In this document: positions 39,663-49,394 of the stretch, one piece after another | How positions within the stretch are numbered: the first letter of the stretch is position 1 | Layout: each line of letters starts with the position of its first letter | Assembly: GCF_033366695.1 (NCBI RefSeq) | Contig: NZ_JAOBTQ010000001.1 | Span: 6,138,001-6,202,000 of the forward strand | From: Streptomyces sp. SCL15-4 | Lineage (GTDB): Bacteria; Actinomycetota; Actinomycetes; Streptomycetales; Streptomycetaceae | DNA: 64,000 nucleotides | Direction of reading: 5' to 3' | Position numbers and translations under genes: made by a program | Notes under the pieces: generated by a model | The model's database searches: none | Told to the model about the DNA's origin: nothing | Seen by the model: only the letters and a program-made list of their open reading frames with translations

Positions 39663-40783
39663 CAGGCAACCCCTCTGTGTCCCGCTGGGACGAGCTGCCC
39701 ATCCGTGACGAGCTGCGCGGCAAGTCCCCCTACGGCGCGCCCCAGCTGGACGTGCCCGTACGGCTGAACACCAACGAGAACCCCTACCCGCTGCCCGAGC
39801 CGCTGGTCGAGCGGATCGCGGAGCGGGTGCGCGAGGCCGCCCGCGACCTGAACCGCTACCCGGACCGGGACGCGGTCCGGCTGCGCACCGAGCTGGCCGC
39901 GTATCTGACGAAGTCCGGCGGACATCCCCTCGGCACCGAGAACGTCTGGGCCGCCAACGGCTCCAACGAGGTCATCCAGCAGCTGCTGCAGACCTTCGGC
40001 GGGCCGGGCCGCACGGCCCTCGGCTTCGAGCCGTCGTACTCGATGCACGCGCTCATCGCGCGCGGCACCGGCACCGGCTGGATCTCCGGTCCCCGCGGCG
40101 AGGACTTCACCATCGACCTCGCCGCCGCCGAGCGCGCCATCGCCGAGCACCGGCCGGACGTCGTCTTCGTCACCACCCCCAACAACCCCACCGGCAACGC
40201 GGTCCCGCGGGAGACGGTCCTCGCGCTGTACGAGGCGGCGCAGGCGGCCAAGCCGTCCATGGTGATCGTGGACGAGGCGTACATCGAGTTCAGCCACGGC
40301 GCCTCGCTGCTGCCGCTGCTGGAGGGCCGCCCGCACCTGGTGGTCTCCCGCACGATGTCCAAGGCGTTCGGCGCCGCCGGCCTGCGCCTCGGCTACCTGG
40401 CCGCGCACCCGGCCGTCGTGGACGCCGTCCAGCTGGTCCGGCTGCCGTACCACCTGTCGGCCATCACCCAGGCGACCGCCCTGGCCGCGCTGGAGCACAC
40501 AGACACCCTGCTCGGCTACGTCGAGCAGCTCAAGGCCGAGCGGGACCGGCTGGTCGCCGAGCTGCGCGCGATCGGCTACGAGGTCACCGCGTCCGACGCG
40601 AACTTCGTGCAGTTCGGCCGGTTCGCCGACGCCCACGCAGTCTGGCGGAAGATCCTCGACCGGGGCGTGCTGGTCCGGGACAACGGCGTGCCGGGGTGGC
40701 TGCGGGTGACCGCCGGCACCCCCAAGGAGAACGACGCGTTCCTCGACGCGGTACGGGAAGTGAAGAAGGAGCTGGGTTCATGA
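39659..40783 (+). CDS. hisC: Histidinol-phosphate aminotransferase
   Basis: A PLP enzyme that moves an amino group from glutamate to imidazole-acetol phosphate. The 374-residue product has [12 protein letters not shown] near residue 38, TTPNNPTGN near 175, VDEAYIEF near 206 and the PLP lysine in [17 protein letters not shown] near 235. GTG 39659 overlaps the hisD stop as GTGA; GTG 39677 is a second possible start. It overlaps hisB by 4 nt, so hisD, hisC and hisB are translationally coupled. Confidence 0.96.
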   Translation: MTGNPSVSRWDELPIRDELRGKSPYGAPQLDVPVRLNTNENPYPLPEPLVERIAERVREAARDLNRYPDRDAVRLRTELAAYLTKSGGHPLGTENVWAANGSNEVIQQLLQTFGGPGRTALGFEPSYSMHALIARGTGTGWISGPRGEDFTIDLAAAERAIAEHRPDVVFVTTPNNPTGNAVPRETVLALYEAAQAAKPSMVIVDEAYIEFSHGASLLPLLEGRPHLVVSRTMSKAFGAAGLRLGYLAAHPAVVDAVQLVRLPYHLSAITQATALAALEHTDTLLGYVEQLKAERDRLVAELRAIGYEVTASDANFVQFGRFADAHAVWRKILDRGVLVRDNGVPGWLRVTAGTPKENDAFLDAVREVKKELGS

Positions 40784-41373
40784 GCCGCGTTGGACGCGTG
40801 GAGCGCACCACCAAGGAGACGTCGGTGCTGGTCGAGATAGACCTCGACGGCACCGGCCGGACCGACATCGCCACCGGCGTCGGCTTCTACGACCACATGC
40901 TCGACCAGCTCGGCCGGCACGGACTGTTCGACCTGACCGTGAAGACCGACGGCGACCTGCACATCGACTCCCACCACACCATCGAGGACACCGCCCTCGC
41001 GCTGGGCGCCGCCTTCAAGAAGGCCCTCGGCGACAAGGTGGGCATCTACCGCTTCGGCAACTGCACGGTCCCGCTGGACGAGTCCCTCGCCCAGGTCACC
41101 GTCGACCTGTCCGGCCGTCCCTACCTCGTGCACACCGAGCCCGAGAACATGGCGCCCATGATCGGCGCGTACGACACCACGATGACCCGGCACATCCTGG
41201 AGTCCTTCGTCGCCCAGGCGCAGATCGCGCTGCACGTGCACGTGCCCTACGGCCGCAACGCGCACCACATCGTGGAGTGCCAGTTCAAGGCGCTGGCCCG
41301 GGCCCTCAGGTACGCCTCCGAGCGTGACCCGCGCGCGGCCGGCATCCTCCCGTCGACGAAGGGCGCGCTGTAA
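40780..41373 (+). CDS. hisB: Imidazoleglycerol-phosphate dehydratase
   Basis: Removes water from imidazoleglycerol phosphate to give imidazole-acetol phosphate, using Mn2+. The 197-residue product is the single-function type, without the phosphatase domain seen in enterobacteria. Metal-binding blocks [26 protein letters not shown] and [17 protein letters not shown] are present. ATG 40780 overlaps the hisC stop as ATGA. A 54-codon membrane-protein gene starts 3 bp after its stop. Confidence 0.96.
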   Translation: MSRVGRVERTTKETSVLVEIDLDGTGRTDIATGVGFYDHMLDQLGRHGLFDLTVKTDGDLHIDSHHTIEDTALALGAAFKKALGDKVGIYRFGNCTVPLDESLAQVTVDLSGRPYLVHTEPENMAPMIGAYDTTMTRHILESFVAQAQIALHVHVPYGRNAHHIVECQFKALARALRYASERDPRAAGILPSTKGAL

Positions 41374-41376
41374 CCC

Positions 41377-41541
41377 ATGACCGGTCTGTCGACCCTTCTG
41401 ATCGTCGTCGGCCTCTTCCTGGTCGGCGGCATCATCTCCTTCGTCAAGCAGAAGATGCCCACCAGCCTGATCGTGCTGCTCTCGATCGGCGCGGCCCTCT
41501 GCCTGGTGGCGGGCGTCATGCGGCTGGAGGTGTGGAATTGA
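41377..41541 (+). CDS. 54-aa membrane protein between hisB and hisH
   Basis: A 54-residue protein starting [18 protein letters not shown] and ending MRLEVWN. It has two hydrophobic helices, at about residues 4-20 and 30-47, with a short basic loop [10 protein letters not shown] between them. It starts 3 bp after hisB, and its TGA overlaps the hisH start, so it is built into the operon. Small membrane proteins occur at this spot in other Streptomyces as far as I recall. Possible roles include holding histidine enzymes near the membrane or moving a metabolite, but nothing in the sequence settles this. Confidence 0.78.
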   Translation: MTGLSTLLIVVGLFLVGGIISFVKQKMPTSLIVLLSIGAALCLVAGVMRLEVWN

Positions 41542-42176
41542 GCACCAAGAAGGTCGTCGTCTTCGACTACGGCTTCGGCAACGTCCGCTCCGCCGAACGC
41601 GCCCTCGCGCGTGTGGGCGCCGACGTCGAGATCACCCGTGACTTCGACCGGGCGATGAACGCCGACGGGCTGCTGGTGCCCGGCGTCGGCGCGTTCGCCG
41701 CCTGTATGAAGGGCCTGCGCGACGCGCGCGGCGACTGGATCGTGGACCGCCGGCTGTCCGGCGGGCGTCCGGTCATGGGCATCTGCGTCGGCATGCAGAT
41801 CCTGTTCGCGCGCGGCATCGAGCACGGCGTGGAGGCGGAGGGCCTGGAGGAGTGGCCCGGCACGGTCGAGCCGCTCCAGGCCGACGTGGTGCCCCACATG
41901 GGCTGGAACACCGTGGACGCCCCGGCCGGCTCGGAGCTGTTCGCGGGCCTGGACCCCGACGCCCGCTTCTACTTCGTGCACTCCTACGCCGTCCACGACT
42001 GGTCCCTTCAGGCCCACAACCCGGTGATCGAGGCCCCGAAGGTCACCTGGTCCACGCACGGCAAGCCGTTCGTGGCGGCGGTGGAGAACGGCGCCCTGTG
42101 GGCCACCCAGTTCCACCCCGAGAAGTCCGGCGACGCCGGAGCCCAGCTCCTCACCAACTGGATCGGAACCCTGTAG
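41538..42176 (+). CDS. hisH: Imidazole glycerol phosphate synthase, glutaminase subunit
   Basis: HisH releases ammonia from glutamine and passes it to HisF. The 212-residue product has the glutaminase triad: Cys in [10 protein letters not shown] near residue 83, and His and Glu in FHPEKSGD near residue 193. The TTG at 41538 is chosen because GGAGG (41526-41530) lies 7 bp away and TTGA overlaps the stop of the small membrane protein. The in-frame GTG at 41532 would leave only 1 bp. HisF is encoded 1.1 kb downstream. Confidence 0.94.
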   Translation: MSTKKVVVFDYGFGNVRSAERALARVGADVEITRDFDRAMNADGLLVPGVGAFAACMKGLRDARGDWIVDRRLSGGRPVMGICVGMQILFARGIEHGVEAEGLEEWPGTVEPLQADVVPHMGWNTVDAPAGSELFAGLDPDARFYFVHSYAVHDWSLQAHNPVIEAPKVTWSTHGKPFVAAVENGALWATQFHPEKSGDAGAQLLTNWIGTL

Positions 42177-42179
42177 ACC

Positions 42180-42905
42180 ATGGCCAAGCTCGAACTGCTT
42201 CCCGCCGTCGACGTCCGTGACGGCCAGGCCGTCCGCCTCGTGCACGGCGAGTCCGGCACCGAGACCTCCTACGGCTCCCCGCTGGAGGCCGCCCTCGCCT
42301 GGCAGCGCGCCGGCGCGGAGTGGCTGCACCTGGTCGACCTGGACGCCGCGTTCGGCACGGGGGACAACCGCGCGCTGATCGCCGAGGTCGCCGGGGCGAT
42401 GGACATCAAGGTGGAGCTGTCCGGCGGCATCCGCGACGACGACACCCTCGCCGCCGCCCTCGCCACCGGTTGCACCCGGGTGAACCTCGGCACGGCCGCG
42501 CTGGAGACCCCCGAGTGGGTCGCCCGGGTCATCGCCGAGCACGGCGACAAGATCGCCGTCGGCCTGGACGTCCGCGGCACCACCCTGCGCGGCCGGGGCT
42601 GGACCCGCGACGGCGGCGACCTCTACGAGACGCTGGACCGCCTGGACAAGGAGGGCTGCGCCCGCTACGTCGTCACCGACATCGCCAAGGACGGCACGCT
42701 CCAGGGCCCGAACCTGGAGCTGCTGCGGAACGTGTGCGCGGCGACCGACCGCCCGGTGGTCGCCTCCGGCGGCGTCTCCTCGCTGGACGACCTGCGCGCC
42801 CTCGCCGGCCTGGTGCCCCTCGGTGTCGAGGGCGCCATCGTAGGGAAGGCGCTGTACGCGAAGGCGTTCACCCTGGAAGAGGCCTTGGAGGCTGTGTCGT
42901 CATGA
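42180..42905 (+). CDS. priA: PriA, bifunctional HisA/TrpF isomerase
   Basis: PriA isomerises ProFAR in histidine synthesis and phosphoribosyl-anthranilate in tryptophan synthesis. The 241-residue beta/alpha barrel has [19 protein letters not shown] at the start with the first catalytic Asp, [11 protein letters not shown], and [14 protein letters not shown] with the second Asp. The dual role is inferred from actinobacterial PriA and from the absence of trpF in the trp cluster nearby. ATG 42180 is 3 bp after hisH. The ridA gene overlaps its stop as ATGA. Confidence 0.93.
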   Translation: MAKLELLPAVDVRDGQAVRLVHGESGTETSYGSPLEAALAWQRAGAEWLHLVDLDAAFGTGDNRALIAEVAGAMDIKVELSGGIRDDDTLAAALATGCTRVNLGTAALETPEWVARVIAEHGDKIAVGLDVRGTTLRGRGWTRDGGDLYETLDRLDKEGCARYVVTDIAKDGTLQGPNLELLRNVCAATDRPVVASGGVSSLDDLRALAGLVPLGVEGAIVGKALYAKAFTLEEALEAVSS

Positions 42906-43297
42906 CGTCCGAAGCCGTGCGGCGTGTGAGAAGCGAAAGTCCCTGGGAAGAGTCCTTCGGTTCCGCACGCGCCGTGGCGGCGGGCGACCGGGTGCTGGTG
43001 GCGGGCACGACGTCCTTCAAGGGCACCGTGCTCTACGGCGAGGCCGACCCGTACGAACAGGCCAAGGTGGCCTTCACCAGCGCCCTGGAGGCGATCGCGG
43101 AGTTCGGCCTCGGCATCGAGTCCGTGATCCGTACGCGGATGTACCTGACCCATGCGCGGGACGTGGAAGCCGCCGGCCGGGCCCACCAGGAGCTGTTCGG
43201 CTCCGTGCGCCCGGTCTCGACCCTGCTGGTCGTCCAGGGCTTCGTCGACCCGCGCATCCTGGTCGAAGTGGAACTAGAAGCATTCAGAGGAGCCTGA
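42902..43297 (+). CDS. ridA: RidA/YjgF-family protein
   Basis: RidA proteins hydrolyse reactive enamine/imine intermediates from PLP enzymes. The 131-residue product has VLVAGTTSF near residue 31 and the conserved Arg in [20 protein letters not shown] near residue 79. The C-terminal [15 protein letters not shown] is also typical. ATG 42902 overlaps the priA stop, and hisF begins 6 bp after its end. Its place inside the his operon suggests it removes by-products of the pathway (inferred). Confidence 0.88.
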   Translation: MTSEAVRRVRSESPWEESFGSARAVAAGDRVLVAGTTSFKGTVLYGEADPYEQAKVAFTSALEAIAEFGLGIESVIRTRMYLTHARDVEAAGRAHQELFGSVRPVSTLLVVQGFVDPRILVEVELEAFRGA

Positions 43298-43303
43298 GCA
43301 GTC

Positions 43304-44059
43304 ATGACCCTGGCGGTCCGAGTCATCCCCTGCCTGGACGTGGACAACGGCCGGGTCGTCAAGGGCGTGAACTTCCAGAACCTGCGCGACGCCGGTGATC
43401 CCGTCGAGATGGCCAAGGTGTACGACGCCGAGGGCGCCGACGAACTGACGTTCCTGGACATCACCGCGTCCTCCGGCGACCGGGAGACGACCTACGACGT
43501 GGTGCGCCGCACCGCCGAGCAGGTGTTCATCCCGCTGACGGTCGGCGGCGGTGTGCGTACCGCCGAGGACGTGGACAAGCTGCTGCGCGCGGGCGCCGAC
43601 AAGGTGGGCGTGAACACCGCCGCGATCGCCCGCCCCGACCTGATCCGCGAGATCGCGGAGCGGTTCGGCCGCCAGGTGCTGGTCCTGTCGGTGGACGCCC
43701 GCCGCACCCCCGAGGGCACCTTCGAGGTCACCACCCACGGCGGCCGGCGCGGCGCCGGGCTCGACGCGGTGGAGTGGGCGCACCGGGCGGCGGAGCTGGG
43801 GGCGGGGGAGATCCTGCTGAACTCGATGGACGCGGACGGCACGAAGGACGGCTACGACCTGGAGCTGATCACCGCCGTCCGCAGGCACGTCACCGTCCCC
43901 GTGATCGCCTCCGGCGGCGCCGGCAGGCTCGCCGACTTCCCGCCGGCCATCGAAGCGGGCGCCGACGCGGTCCTGGCCGCGTCGGTCTTCCACTTCGGCG
44001 ACCTCCGCATCGCCGACGTGAAACAGACACTCCGCGAGGCGGGCCACCCCGTCAGGTAA
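43304..44059 (+). CDS. hisF: Imidazole glycerol phosphate synthase, cyclase subunit
   Basis: HisF uses ammonia from HisH to close the imidazole ring, giving IGP and AICAR. The 251-residue barrel starts [21 protein letters not shown], with the catalytic Asp, then [22 protein letters not shown] and [18 protein letters not shown] with the second Asp. ATG 43304 has GAGGAG about 10 bp upstream. It is the last gene of the his run; a hairpin follows 30 bp after it. A homologous barrel to PriA. Confidence 0.97.
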   Translation: MTLAVRVIPCLDVDNGRVVKGVNFQNLRDAGDPVEMAKVYDAEGADELTFLDITASSGDRETTYDVVRRTAEQVFIPLTVGGGVRTAEDVDKLLRAGADKVGVNTAAIARPDLIREIAERFGRQVLVLSVDARRTPEGTFEVTTHGGRRGAGLDAVEWAHRAAELGAGEILLNSMDADGTKDGYDLELITAVRRHVTVPVIASGGAGRLADFPPAIEAGADAVLAASVFHFGDLRIADVKQTLREAGHPVR

Positions 44060-44089
44060 CGAGACCACAGACCCCAGCAGCCCCAGCAG

Positions 44090-44109
44090 CCCCGGCCGTT
44101 CGGCCGGGG
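44090..44109. terminator. Hairpin after hisF
   Basis: CCCCGGCCG (44090-44098) and CGGCCGGGG (44101-44109) form a perfect 9 bp stem with a tight loop and no U-tract, as is common in Streptomyces. Two copies of AGCAGCCCC lie just before it. Confidence 0.65.
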
Positions 44110-44310
44110 CCTGCGCGAACTGGTCCGGCACGGCCCGGCTGAAGGGGCCGAGGCACGCAGCGCGGGTCGGCTCGACCGGCGGTGAGCCGCAGCAGCACGT
44201 GGCCGCCGGCGACGGTGAGGGGCGGGAGCATGTCGCGGTGCACGTGTACGGCTTTCCGTTCCGCCTCTGAAACCCGTCGTCGCCTCCGCGCCCGAGAGGA
44301 CAGTCCCTCC

Positions 44311-45543
44311 GTGACCGCCACGCTCATACCGCCCGCGTCCGTGCGGGCCCACCGCGATCCCAACGTGCTGCGCTGGCTCGGTGCGTACACCTCCTCGATG
44401 CTCGGCGACAACGTCTACTACCTCGCGCTGTCCTGGGCCGCCGTACAGGCCGGCACCCCCGCGCAGGCCGGGCTCGTGATGTCCGCGAGCGCGCTGCCCC
44501 GGGCCGTGCTGATGCTCGGCGGAGGCGTGATCGCCGACCGGCTGGGCCCGAAGCGGGTCGTGATCGGCAGCGACGCCGTGCGCTGCGCCGCCGTCCTCGC
44601 CGTGGCCGCGCTGCTCTTCCTCACCCACCCCGGCCTGTGGCCCCTCGCCCTGCTCGCGTGCGTCTTCGGCACCGTCGACGCTGTGTTCATGCCGGCCGTG
44701 GGCGCCCTCCCGGCCCGGATCACCGGCCACGACCAGCTCGCCCGCGTCCAGGGCCTGCGCGGCCTCGCCATCCGCGCCGCGAGCGTCGTCGGCGCCCCGC
44801 TCGGCGGCCTCGGCGTGGCCCTCGGCGGCGCCCCGGCGGCCTTCGCCCTCGCCGGAGCGCTCATCGCGCTGTCACTGCCGCTGCTGCTGTCCGTCCGCGT
44901 ACGGGACCTGCCCGCCGGCGCCGAGCGCGGCGCCACCGCCTGGAGCGACCTGAGGGCCGGACTGCGTCACGTCCGCCGGCACCGGGTCCTCGGACCCCTC
45001 ATGATCGCCATCGCGCTCGGCGACCTCGGCTTCGTCGGCCCGCTGAACGTCGGCCTGACCCTGCTCGCCGACCACCGCGGCTGGGGCGCCGCGGGCATGG
45101 GCTGGATACTGGCCGGCTTCGGCGCCGGCGCGGCCGCCGCCTCCCTGCTGCTCGCCGCCCGCGGCCGGCTGCCCCGCGCCGGACTGCTCACCGGATGCGC
45201 GTGCGCCGCGGGTTCCGTGGCCGTCGGCGCCCTCGCCTTCGTCCCCGGCCTGGCCGCAGCCGTCGGCACCGCCCTGCTCGTCGGTCTGCTCACCGGACTC
45301 AGCGGAGCGCTGTGCGGCGCGCTGCTCCAGACCCAGGCCGACCCCGCCTACCTGGGCCGCGTCACCGCCGTCTCCAGCCTCGTCAGCCTCGGCCTCACCC
45401 CGCTGAGCATGCCCTTCGCCGCCGCCGCGACCGGCGCCTTCGGACTCGGCCCGGTCTACGCCGTCAGCGCCGCCGTCTGCGGACTCGGCGGCCTCGTCTT
45501 CCTCGCCGTACCGGCCCTGCGCCGCGCGGAACTCCCCGGCTGA
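44311..45543 (+). CDS. MFS transporter
   Basis: A 410-residue major facilitator protein with 12 predicted helices and no large insert. It begins MTATLIPPASVRAHRDPNVLRWLGAY (two spans of the N-terminal tail), followed by SSMLGDNVYYLALSW in helix 1, and has the motif-A-like loop GGVIADRLGPKRVVIG between helices 2 and 3. This pattern fits DHA3-type drug exporters. GTG 44311 has GAGAGGA at 44294-44300. It interrupts the his genes between hisF and hisI. Its substrate is unknown, and a link to histidine is not shown. Confidence 0.87.
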   Translation: MTATLIPPASVRAHRDPNVLRWLGAYTSSMLGDNVYYLALSWAAVQAGTPAQAGLVMSASALPRAVLMLGGGVIADRLGPKRVVIGSDAVRCAAVLAVAALLFLTHPGLWPLALLACVFGTVDAVFMPAVGALPARITGHDQLARVQGLRGLAIRAASVVGAPLGGLGVALGGAPAAFALAGALIALSLPLLLSVRVRDLPAGAERGATAWSDLRAGLRHVRRHRVLGPLMIAIALGDLGFVGPLNVGLTLLADHRGWGAAGMGWILAGFGAGAAAASLLLAARGRLPRAGLLTGCACAAGSVAVGALAFVPGLAAAVGTALLVGLLTGLSGALCGALLQTQADPAYLGRVTAVSSLVSLGLTPLSMPFAAAATGAFGLGPVYAVSAAVCGLGGLVFLAVPALRRAELPG

Positions 45544-45552
45544 CGGACCCGC

Positions 45553-46188
45553 TCAGATGCCCAGCTGCTTCGACTCGTGCAGCCGGTCGATCGCGTCCCC
45601 GTCCCCGTCCAGCTCCACCCGGGCCGCGCTCTGCCGCCCGAAGGCGAACATCAGCAGCTCCGACGGCTCACCGGTCACCGTGACCACCGGCGTCCCCCGG
45701 TGCGCCACCACCGTCTGCCCGTCCGGGCGGCGCAGCACCAGACCCGTCGGCGCGCCCTTCCCCAGCAGCCGCGCGGCCCGCTCCAGCCGCGACCACAGCG
45801 TGTCCTGGAACACCGGGTCCAGCTCGCGCCGGGTCCAGTCCGGCTGGGCGCGGCGGACGTCCTCGGTGTGGACGTAGAACTCGATGACGTTGGCCGCCTC
45901 GTCGACCTGCTTGAGCTGGAACGGCGAGAACCGCGGCGGCCCGCTGCGGATCAGCCGGATCAGCTCCTCGTACGGCTTCGCGGTGTACTCGGCCATCACC
46001 TTCTCCAGGCGCGGCGCGAGCTGCCTGACCAGTGTGCCGCCCGCCGCGTCCGGGCGGCGCTCGCGCACGATCACGTGCGCGGCCAGGTCCCGCGTCCGCC
46101 AGCCCGCGCAGAGGGTCTCGGCGTCCGGACCGACGGTTTCCAGGAGGTCGGCGAGCAACAGCCGTTCCCGCTTGGCGAAGGTCGACAT
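45553..46188 (-). CDS. TIGR03085-family metal-binding protein
   Basis: A 211-residue protein of the TIGR03085 family, related to the DinB/mycothiol-dependent maleylpyruvate isomerase fold. It starts STFAKRERLLLADLLETVGP and has the TRDLAAHVIVRERRPDA block, whose His probably binds a divalent metal, then NVIEFYVHTEDVRRAQP. These proteins are often mycothiol-linked; the reaction is unknown. It is convergent with the MFS gene (9 bp between stops) and divergent from hisI. Confidence 0.85.
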   Translation of the reverse strand: MSTFAKRERLLLADLLETVGPDAETLCAGWRTRDLAAHVIVRERRPDAAGGTLVRQLAPRLEKVMAEYTAKPYEELIRLIRSGPPRFSPFQLKQVDEAANVIEFYVHTEDVRRAQPDWTRRELDPVFQDTLWSRLERAARLLGKGAPTGLVLRRPDGQTVVAHRGTPVVTVTGEPSELLMFAFGRQSAARVELDGDGDAIDRLHESKQLGI

Positions 46189-46303
46189 GGGGCCAGCCTA
46201 CGACCAGGTGATCGCCGCGCCCACCCGTCAGCCCCGGACGGGCCCGTGCCGAGCCCGGTGACCATCCCATGGACGCGCCGGGCCCGTTGTCGGTGCGGCG
46301 CGG

Positions 46304-46309
46304 CACAAT
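46304..46309 (+). promoter_or_regulatory. Putative -10 of leaderless hisI transcript
   Basis: CACAAT lies 7 nt before the ATG at 46317, without a ribosome site. Confidence 0.55.
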
Positions 46310-46316
46310 GGCACGC

Positions 46317-46718
46317 ATGACCAGTACGACCGGCAGCCCCCGGCCCAGCAGCCTCGACCCGGAGATCGCCGCGCGGCTCAAGCGCAGCGCCGACGGACTC
46401 GTCCCCGCCATCGCCCAGCAGTACGACACCGGCGAGGTGCTCATGCTCGGCTGGATGGACGACGAGGCACTGCACCGCACGCTGACCACCGGCCGCTGCA
46501 CCTACTGGTCGCGCAGCCGTCAGGAGTACTGGGTCAAGGGCGACACCTCCGGCCACGTCCAGCGGGTCAAGTCGGTCGCCCTGGACTGCGACGGCGACAC
46601 CCTGCTGGTCAAGGTCGACCAGGTGGGCGCCGCCTGCCACACCGGCGCGCGCACCTGCTTCGACGAGGACGTGCTCCTGACGGACGCGGATTCCGCCGCT
46701 CCGGCATCCGCTCAGTAA
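46317..46718 (+). CDS. hisI: Phosphoribosyl-AMP cyclohydrolase
   Basis: Opens the adenine ring of phosphoribosyl-AMP, the third step of histidine synthesis, using Zn2+ and Mg2+. The 133-residue product is the single-domain type without the HisE part. It has [33 protein letters not shown], the metal-binding [13 protein letters not shown] and CHTGARTCF with two zinc cysteines. ATG 46317 follows a -10-like hexamer; an earlier in-frame ATG at 46269 is not supported. trpE starts 11 bp after its stop, so the his and trp genes may share a transcript. Confidence 0.95.
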   Translation: MTSTTGSPRPSSLDPEIAARLKRSADGLVPAIAQQYDTGEVLMLGWMDDEALHRTLTTGRCTYWSRSRQEYWVKGDTSGHVQRVKSVALDCDGDTLLVKVDQVGAACHTGARTCFDEDVLLTDADSAAPASAQ

Positions 46719-46729
46719 GGTCAGCCGCC

Positions 46730-48235
46730 ATGGATCTCGAGACCTTCCGCAAGCTGGCCGGCGACCGGCGCGTCATCCCGGTCACCCGCAAGCTCCTCGC
46801 CGACGGCGACACGCCGGTCGCGCTCTACCGCAAGCTCGCCGCCGAACGCTCCGGCACCTTCCTGCTGGAGTCCGCGGAGAACGGCCGCTCCTGGTCCCGG
46901 TACTCCTTCGTCGGGGTCCGCAGCGCCGCCACGCTCACCGCCCGGGACGGGCAGGCCCACTGGATCGGCACCCCGCCCGTCGGCGTCCCCACGGACGGCG
47001 ACCCCCTCGCCGCCCTGCGCGCCACCCTCCAGACCCTGCACACCCCGCACCAGGAGGGCCTGCCGCCCTTCACCGGCGGCATGGTCGGCTATCTGGGCTA
47101 CGACATCGTCCGCCGCCTGGAGAAGATCGGCCCCGGCGAGCACGACGAGCTGCGGCTGCCCGAGCTGACCATGCTGTTGACCAGCGACCTCGCCGTGATG
47201 GACCACTGGGAGGGCTCGGTCCTGCTGATCGCCAACGCGATCAACCACAACGACCTGGACACCGGCGTCGACGAGGCGTACGCGGACGCCGTGGCCCGCC
47301 TGGACGCCATGGAGGCCGACCTCTCCCGCCCGGTCGCCCAGCCCCCGGCCCACCTGCCGCCCTCCGAACTGCCCGAGTACACCGCCCGCTGGGGCGGCCC
47401 CGACTACCAGCGGGCCGTGGAGGACATCAAGGAGCGCATCCGCGCGGGCGAGGCCTTCCAGGTCGTACCCTCCCAGCGCTTCGAGACCCCGTGCACGGCC
47501 GGCGCCCTGGACGTCTACCGCGTGCTGCGGGCCACCAACCCCTCGCCGTACATGTACCTCTTCCGGCTCGACGGCTTCGACATCGTCGGCTCCTCTCCGG
47601 AGGCGCTGGTGAAGGTCGAGGACGGGCGCGCGATGGTCCACCCCATCGCCGGCACCCGGCACCGCGGGGCCACCCCCCAGGAGGACCAGGCGCTCGCCGA
47701 GGAACTGCTCGCCGACCCCAAGGAGCGCGCCGAGCACCTGATGCTGGTCGACCTCGGACGCAACGACCTCGGCCGGGTCTGCGAGCCCGGCTCGGTCGAG
47801 GTGGTCGACTTCATGTCCGTCGAGCGCTACTCGCACGTGATGCACATCGTCTCCACCGTCACCGGCAAGGTCGCCCCCGGCCGCACCGCCTTCGACGTGC
47901 TCACCGCCTGCTTCCCGGCCGGCACCCTGTCCGGCGCCCCCAAGCCCCGCGCGATGCAGATCATCGACGAACTGGAGCCGTCCCGGCGCGGCCTGTACGG
48001 CGGCTGCGTCGGCTATCTGGACTTCGCCGGCGACTCCGACACCGCGATCGCCATCCGCACGGCGCTGCTGCGCGACGGCACGGCGTACGTCCAGGCCGGC
48101 GCGGGCGTCGTCGCCGACTCCGACCCGGCCGCCGAGGACCAGGAGTGCCGCAACAAGGCGGCGGCGGTGCTGCGGGCGGTGCACACGGCGAACCGCCTCG
48201 GGCGCCAGGGCGCTTCTCATGGCAACCCCGGGTGA
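46730..48235 (+). CDS. trpE: Anthranilate synthase component I
   Basis: Makes anthranilate from chorismate with ammonia from TrpG. The 501-residue product has [18 protein letters not shown] near residue 42, the region of the tryptophan feedback site in TrpE, then [22 protein letters not shown], the catalytic PIAGTRHRG, and the late [15 protein letters not shown] and [11 protein letters not shown] blocks. ATG 46730 follows hisI closely. No trpG is adjacent, so the glutaminase partner must be elsewhere. No leader peptide with Trp codons was found upstream. Confidence 0.96.
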   Translation: MDLETFRKLAGDRRVIPVTRKLLADGDTPVALYRKLAAERSGTFLLESAENGRSWSRYSFVGVRSAATLTARDGQAHWIGTPPVGVPTDGDPLAALRATLQTLHTPHQEGLPPFTGGMVGYLGYDIVRRLEKIGPGEHDELRLPELTMLLTSDLAVMDHWEGSVLLIANAINHNDLDTGVDEAYADAVARLDAMEADLSRPVAQPPAHLPPSELPEYTARWGGPDYQRAVEDIKERIRAGEAFQVVPSQRFETPCTAGALDVYRVLRATNPSPYMYLFRLDGFDIVGSSPEALVKVEDGRAMVHPIAGTRHRGATPQEDQALAEELLADPKERAEHLMLVDLGRNDLGRVCEPGSVEVVDFMSVERYSHVMHIVSTVTGKVAPGRTAFDVLTACFPAGTLSGAPKPRAMQIIDELEPSRRGLYGGCVGYLDFAGDSDTAIAIRTALLRDGTAYVQAGAGVVADSDPAAEDQECRNKAAAVLRAVHTANRLGRQGASHGNPG

Positions 48236-48256
48236 CGGTCCGCCGGGGGTTCAGGC

Positions 48257-48262
48257 GATAGT
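48257..48262 (+). promoter_or_regulatory. Putative -10 of leaderless Trp-associated membrane protein transcript
   Basis: GATAGT lies 7 nt before the GTG at 48270, without a ribosome site. Confidence 0.45.
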
Positions 48263-48269
48263 GGAGTAC

Positions 48270-48899
48270 GTGACTGCCGTACCTCACCCTCGTCCCGAAG
48301 CCGCCGCACCCGCCCGGTCCGGCCGGCGGAGCCTCGCCGCGGCCCTGCTGTTCGGCGCCCTCGGCGCGGCCGTGGCGCTGCTCGCGACCCGGCAGCGCTG
48401 GGCGGACGGCACCGCGACGGTGGCCGGCGGCGCGTTCCCGCTTTCGGCCAAGGGCAGCGACGTCACCGGCGTCCCCGCGGCCCTCGCCATAGTGGGCCTC
48501 GCCGCGCTCGTCGCGGTCTTCGCCGTCCGCCGGGCCGGCCGCCTCCTCGTCTCCGGACTGCTCGCGCTGTCCGGCGCCGGCATCGTCGCCGCGGCCCTGG
48601 CGGCCGTCTCCGACGGCTCCGCGCTGGACGAGCGGGCCGCCGAGGTCAGCGGCGACAGCTCCGCCACGGTCCACGCGCTCACCCACACCGGCTGGCCGTA
48701 CGTCGCGGCCGCCGGCGGGCTGCTGATCCTGCTCGCCGGCCTGCTCGCCCTGCGCTACGGCCGCCTGTGGCCCGCGATGTCCGGCCGCTACGAACGCGGC
48801 GCCGCCCGCCCCCGGCGCACCGCCCGCCCCGCCGACCCGGAGCGGCCCGAGGAGATCTGGAAGGCCCTGGACCGGGGCGAGGACCCGACCGGCGCCTGA
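48270..48899 (+). CDS. TIGR02234 Trp biosynthesis-associated membrane protein
   Basis: A 209-residue protein of the TIGR02234 family, found next to trp genes in actinobacteria. It has four hydrophobic segments, near residues 20-40, 72-90, 95-115 and 147-170. The family loop has LLATRQRWADGTATVAGG after helix 1 and ALTHTGWPYVAAAGG before helix 4. GTG 48270 is chosen for the -10-like GATAGT before it; ATG 48219 inside trpE is an alternative adding 17 residues. The role is unknown; tryptophan or precursor transport is a guess. Confidence 0.85.
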   Translation: MTAVPHPRPEAAAPARSGRRSLAAALLFGALGAAVALLATRQRWADGTATVAGGAFPLSAKGSDVTGVPAALAIVGLAALVAVFAVRRAGRLLVSGLLALSGAGIVAAALAAVSDGSALDERAAEVSGDSSATVHALTHTGWPYVAAAGGLLILLAGLLALRYGRLWPAMSGRYERGAARPRRTARPADPERPEEIWKALDRGEDPTGA

Positions 48900-49036
48900 G
48901 CGGTCACGGCCGGTCCCGCGGTGTGGCGAACCAGACGCCACCCCCGCGTCCGGCGCGCGCGCGGCTACGCGACAATGGACGGCGAGCGTACGACGCGTAG
49001 GTACGACACGTACATGAGCAACACGAGGAGCAAGTC

Positions 49037-49294
49037 ATGGCGGGCAGCAGCCACGGCCACGGTCACACCCCGGCCGCCTGGACCGGAAGCATCATCGCCT
49101 TCATCGGTTTCTGCGTCGCGGGCGCCTTCATGGTGATGGCCCAGCCCGTCGGTTTCTGGGCCGGTATGGTGCTCACGGTCCTCGGCGGCGTGGTCGGCGG
49201 CATCATGCGCGCCATGGGCCTCGGCCAGCCGAAGCAGAACCACGCCGTGCAGCGGACGGCCGCCACGCCCGAGCCGGCCACCGCGGGCCACTGA
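49037..49294 (+). CDS. HGxxPAAW-family small membrane protein
   Basis: An 85-residue protein with the HGHGHTPAAW motif at residues 6-15, then two membrane helices at about 17-35 and 39-58 and a short polar tail. The HGxxPAAW family is confined to actinobacteria and has no known function; the His-rich start could bind a metal. ATG 49037 has GAGGAG at 49023-49028. GACAAT at 48971-48976 is a possible -10, and GTACGAC occurs twice (48988-48994 and 49001-49007) between it and the start. Confidence 0.85.
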   Translation: MAGSSHGHGHTPAAWTGSIIAFIGFCVAGAFMVMAQPVGFWAGMVLTVLGGVVGGIMRAMGLGQPKQNHAVQRTAATPEPATAGH

Positions 49295-49310
49295 GCCCAC
49301 GCCTCGCCGA

Positions 49311-49348
49311 CAGGCGGTCCGGCATCGGTCAGATGCGGACCGCCTTTC
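49311..49348 (+). terminator. Intrinsic terminator
   Basis: AGGCGGTCCG at about 49311-49320 pairs with CGGACCGCCT ending at 49345, with inner GCATC/GATGC pairing, followed by a run of T. It ends the HGxxPAAW transcript. Confidence 0.85.
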
Positions 49349-49382
49349 GCGTTCCCGGCGGGCGGGGCCGCACCGGGCGGGG

Positions 49383-49388
49383 CAGAAT
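49383..49388 (+). promoter_or_regulatory. Putative -10 of leaderless DUF2752 transcript
   Basis: CAGAAT lies 6 nt before the GTG at 49395, without a ribosome site. Confidence 0.5.
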
Positions 49389-49394
49389 GCCCGC

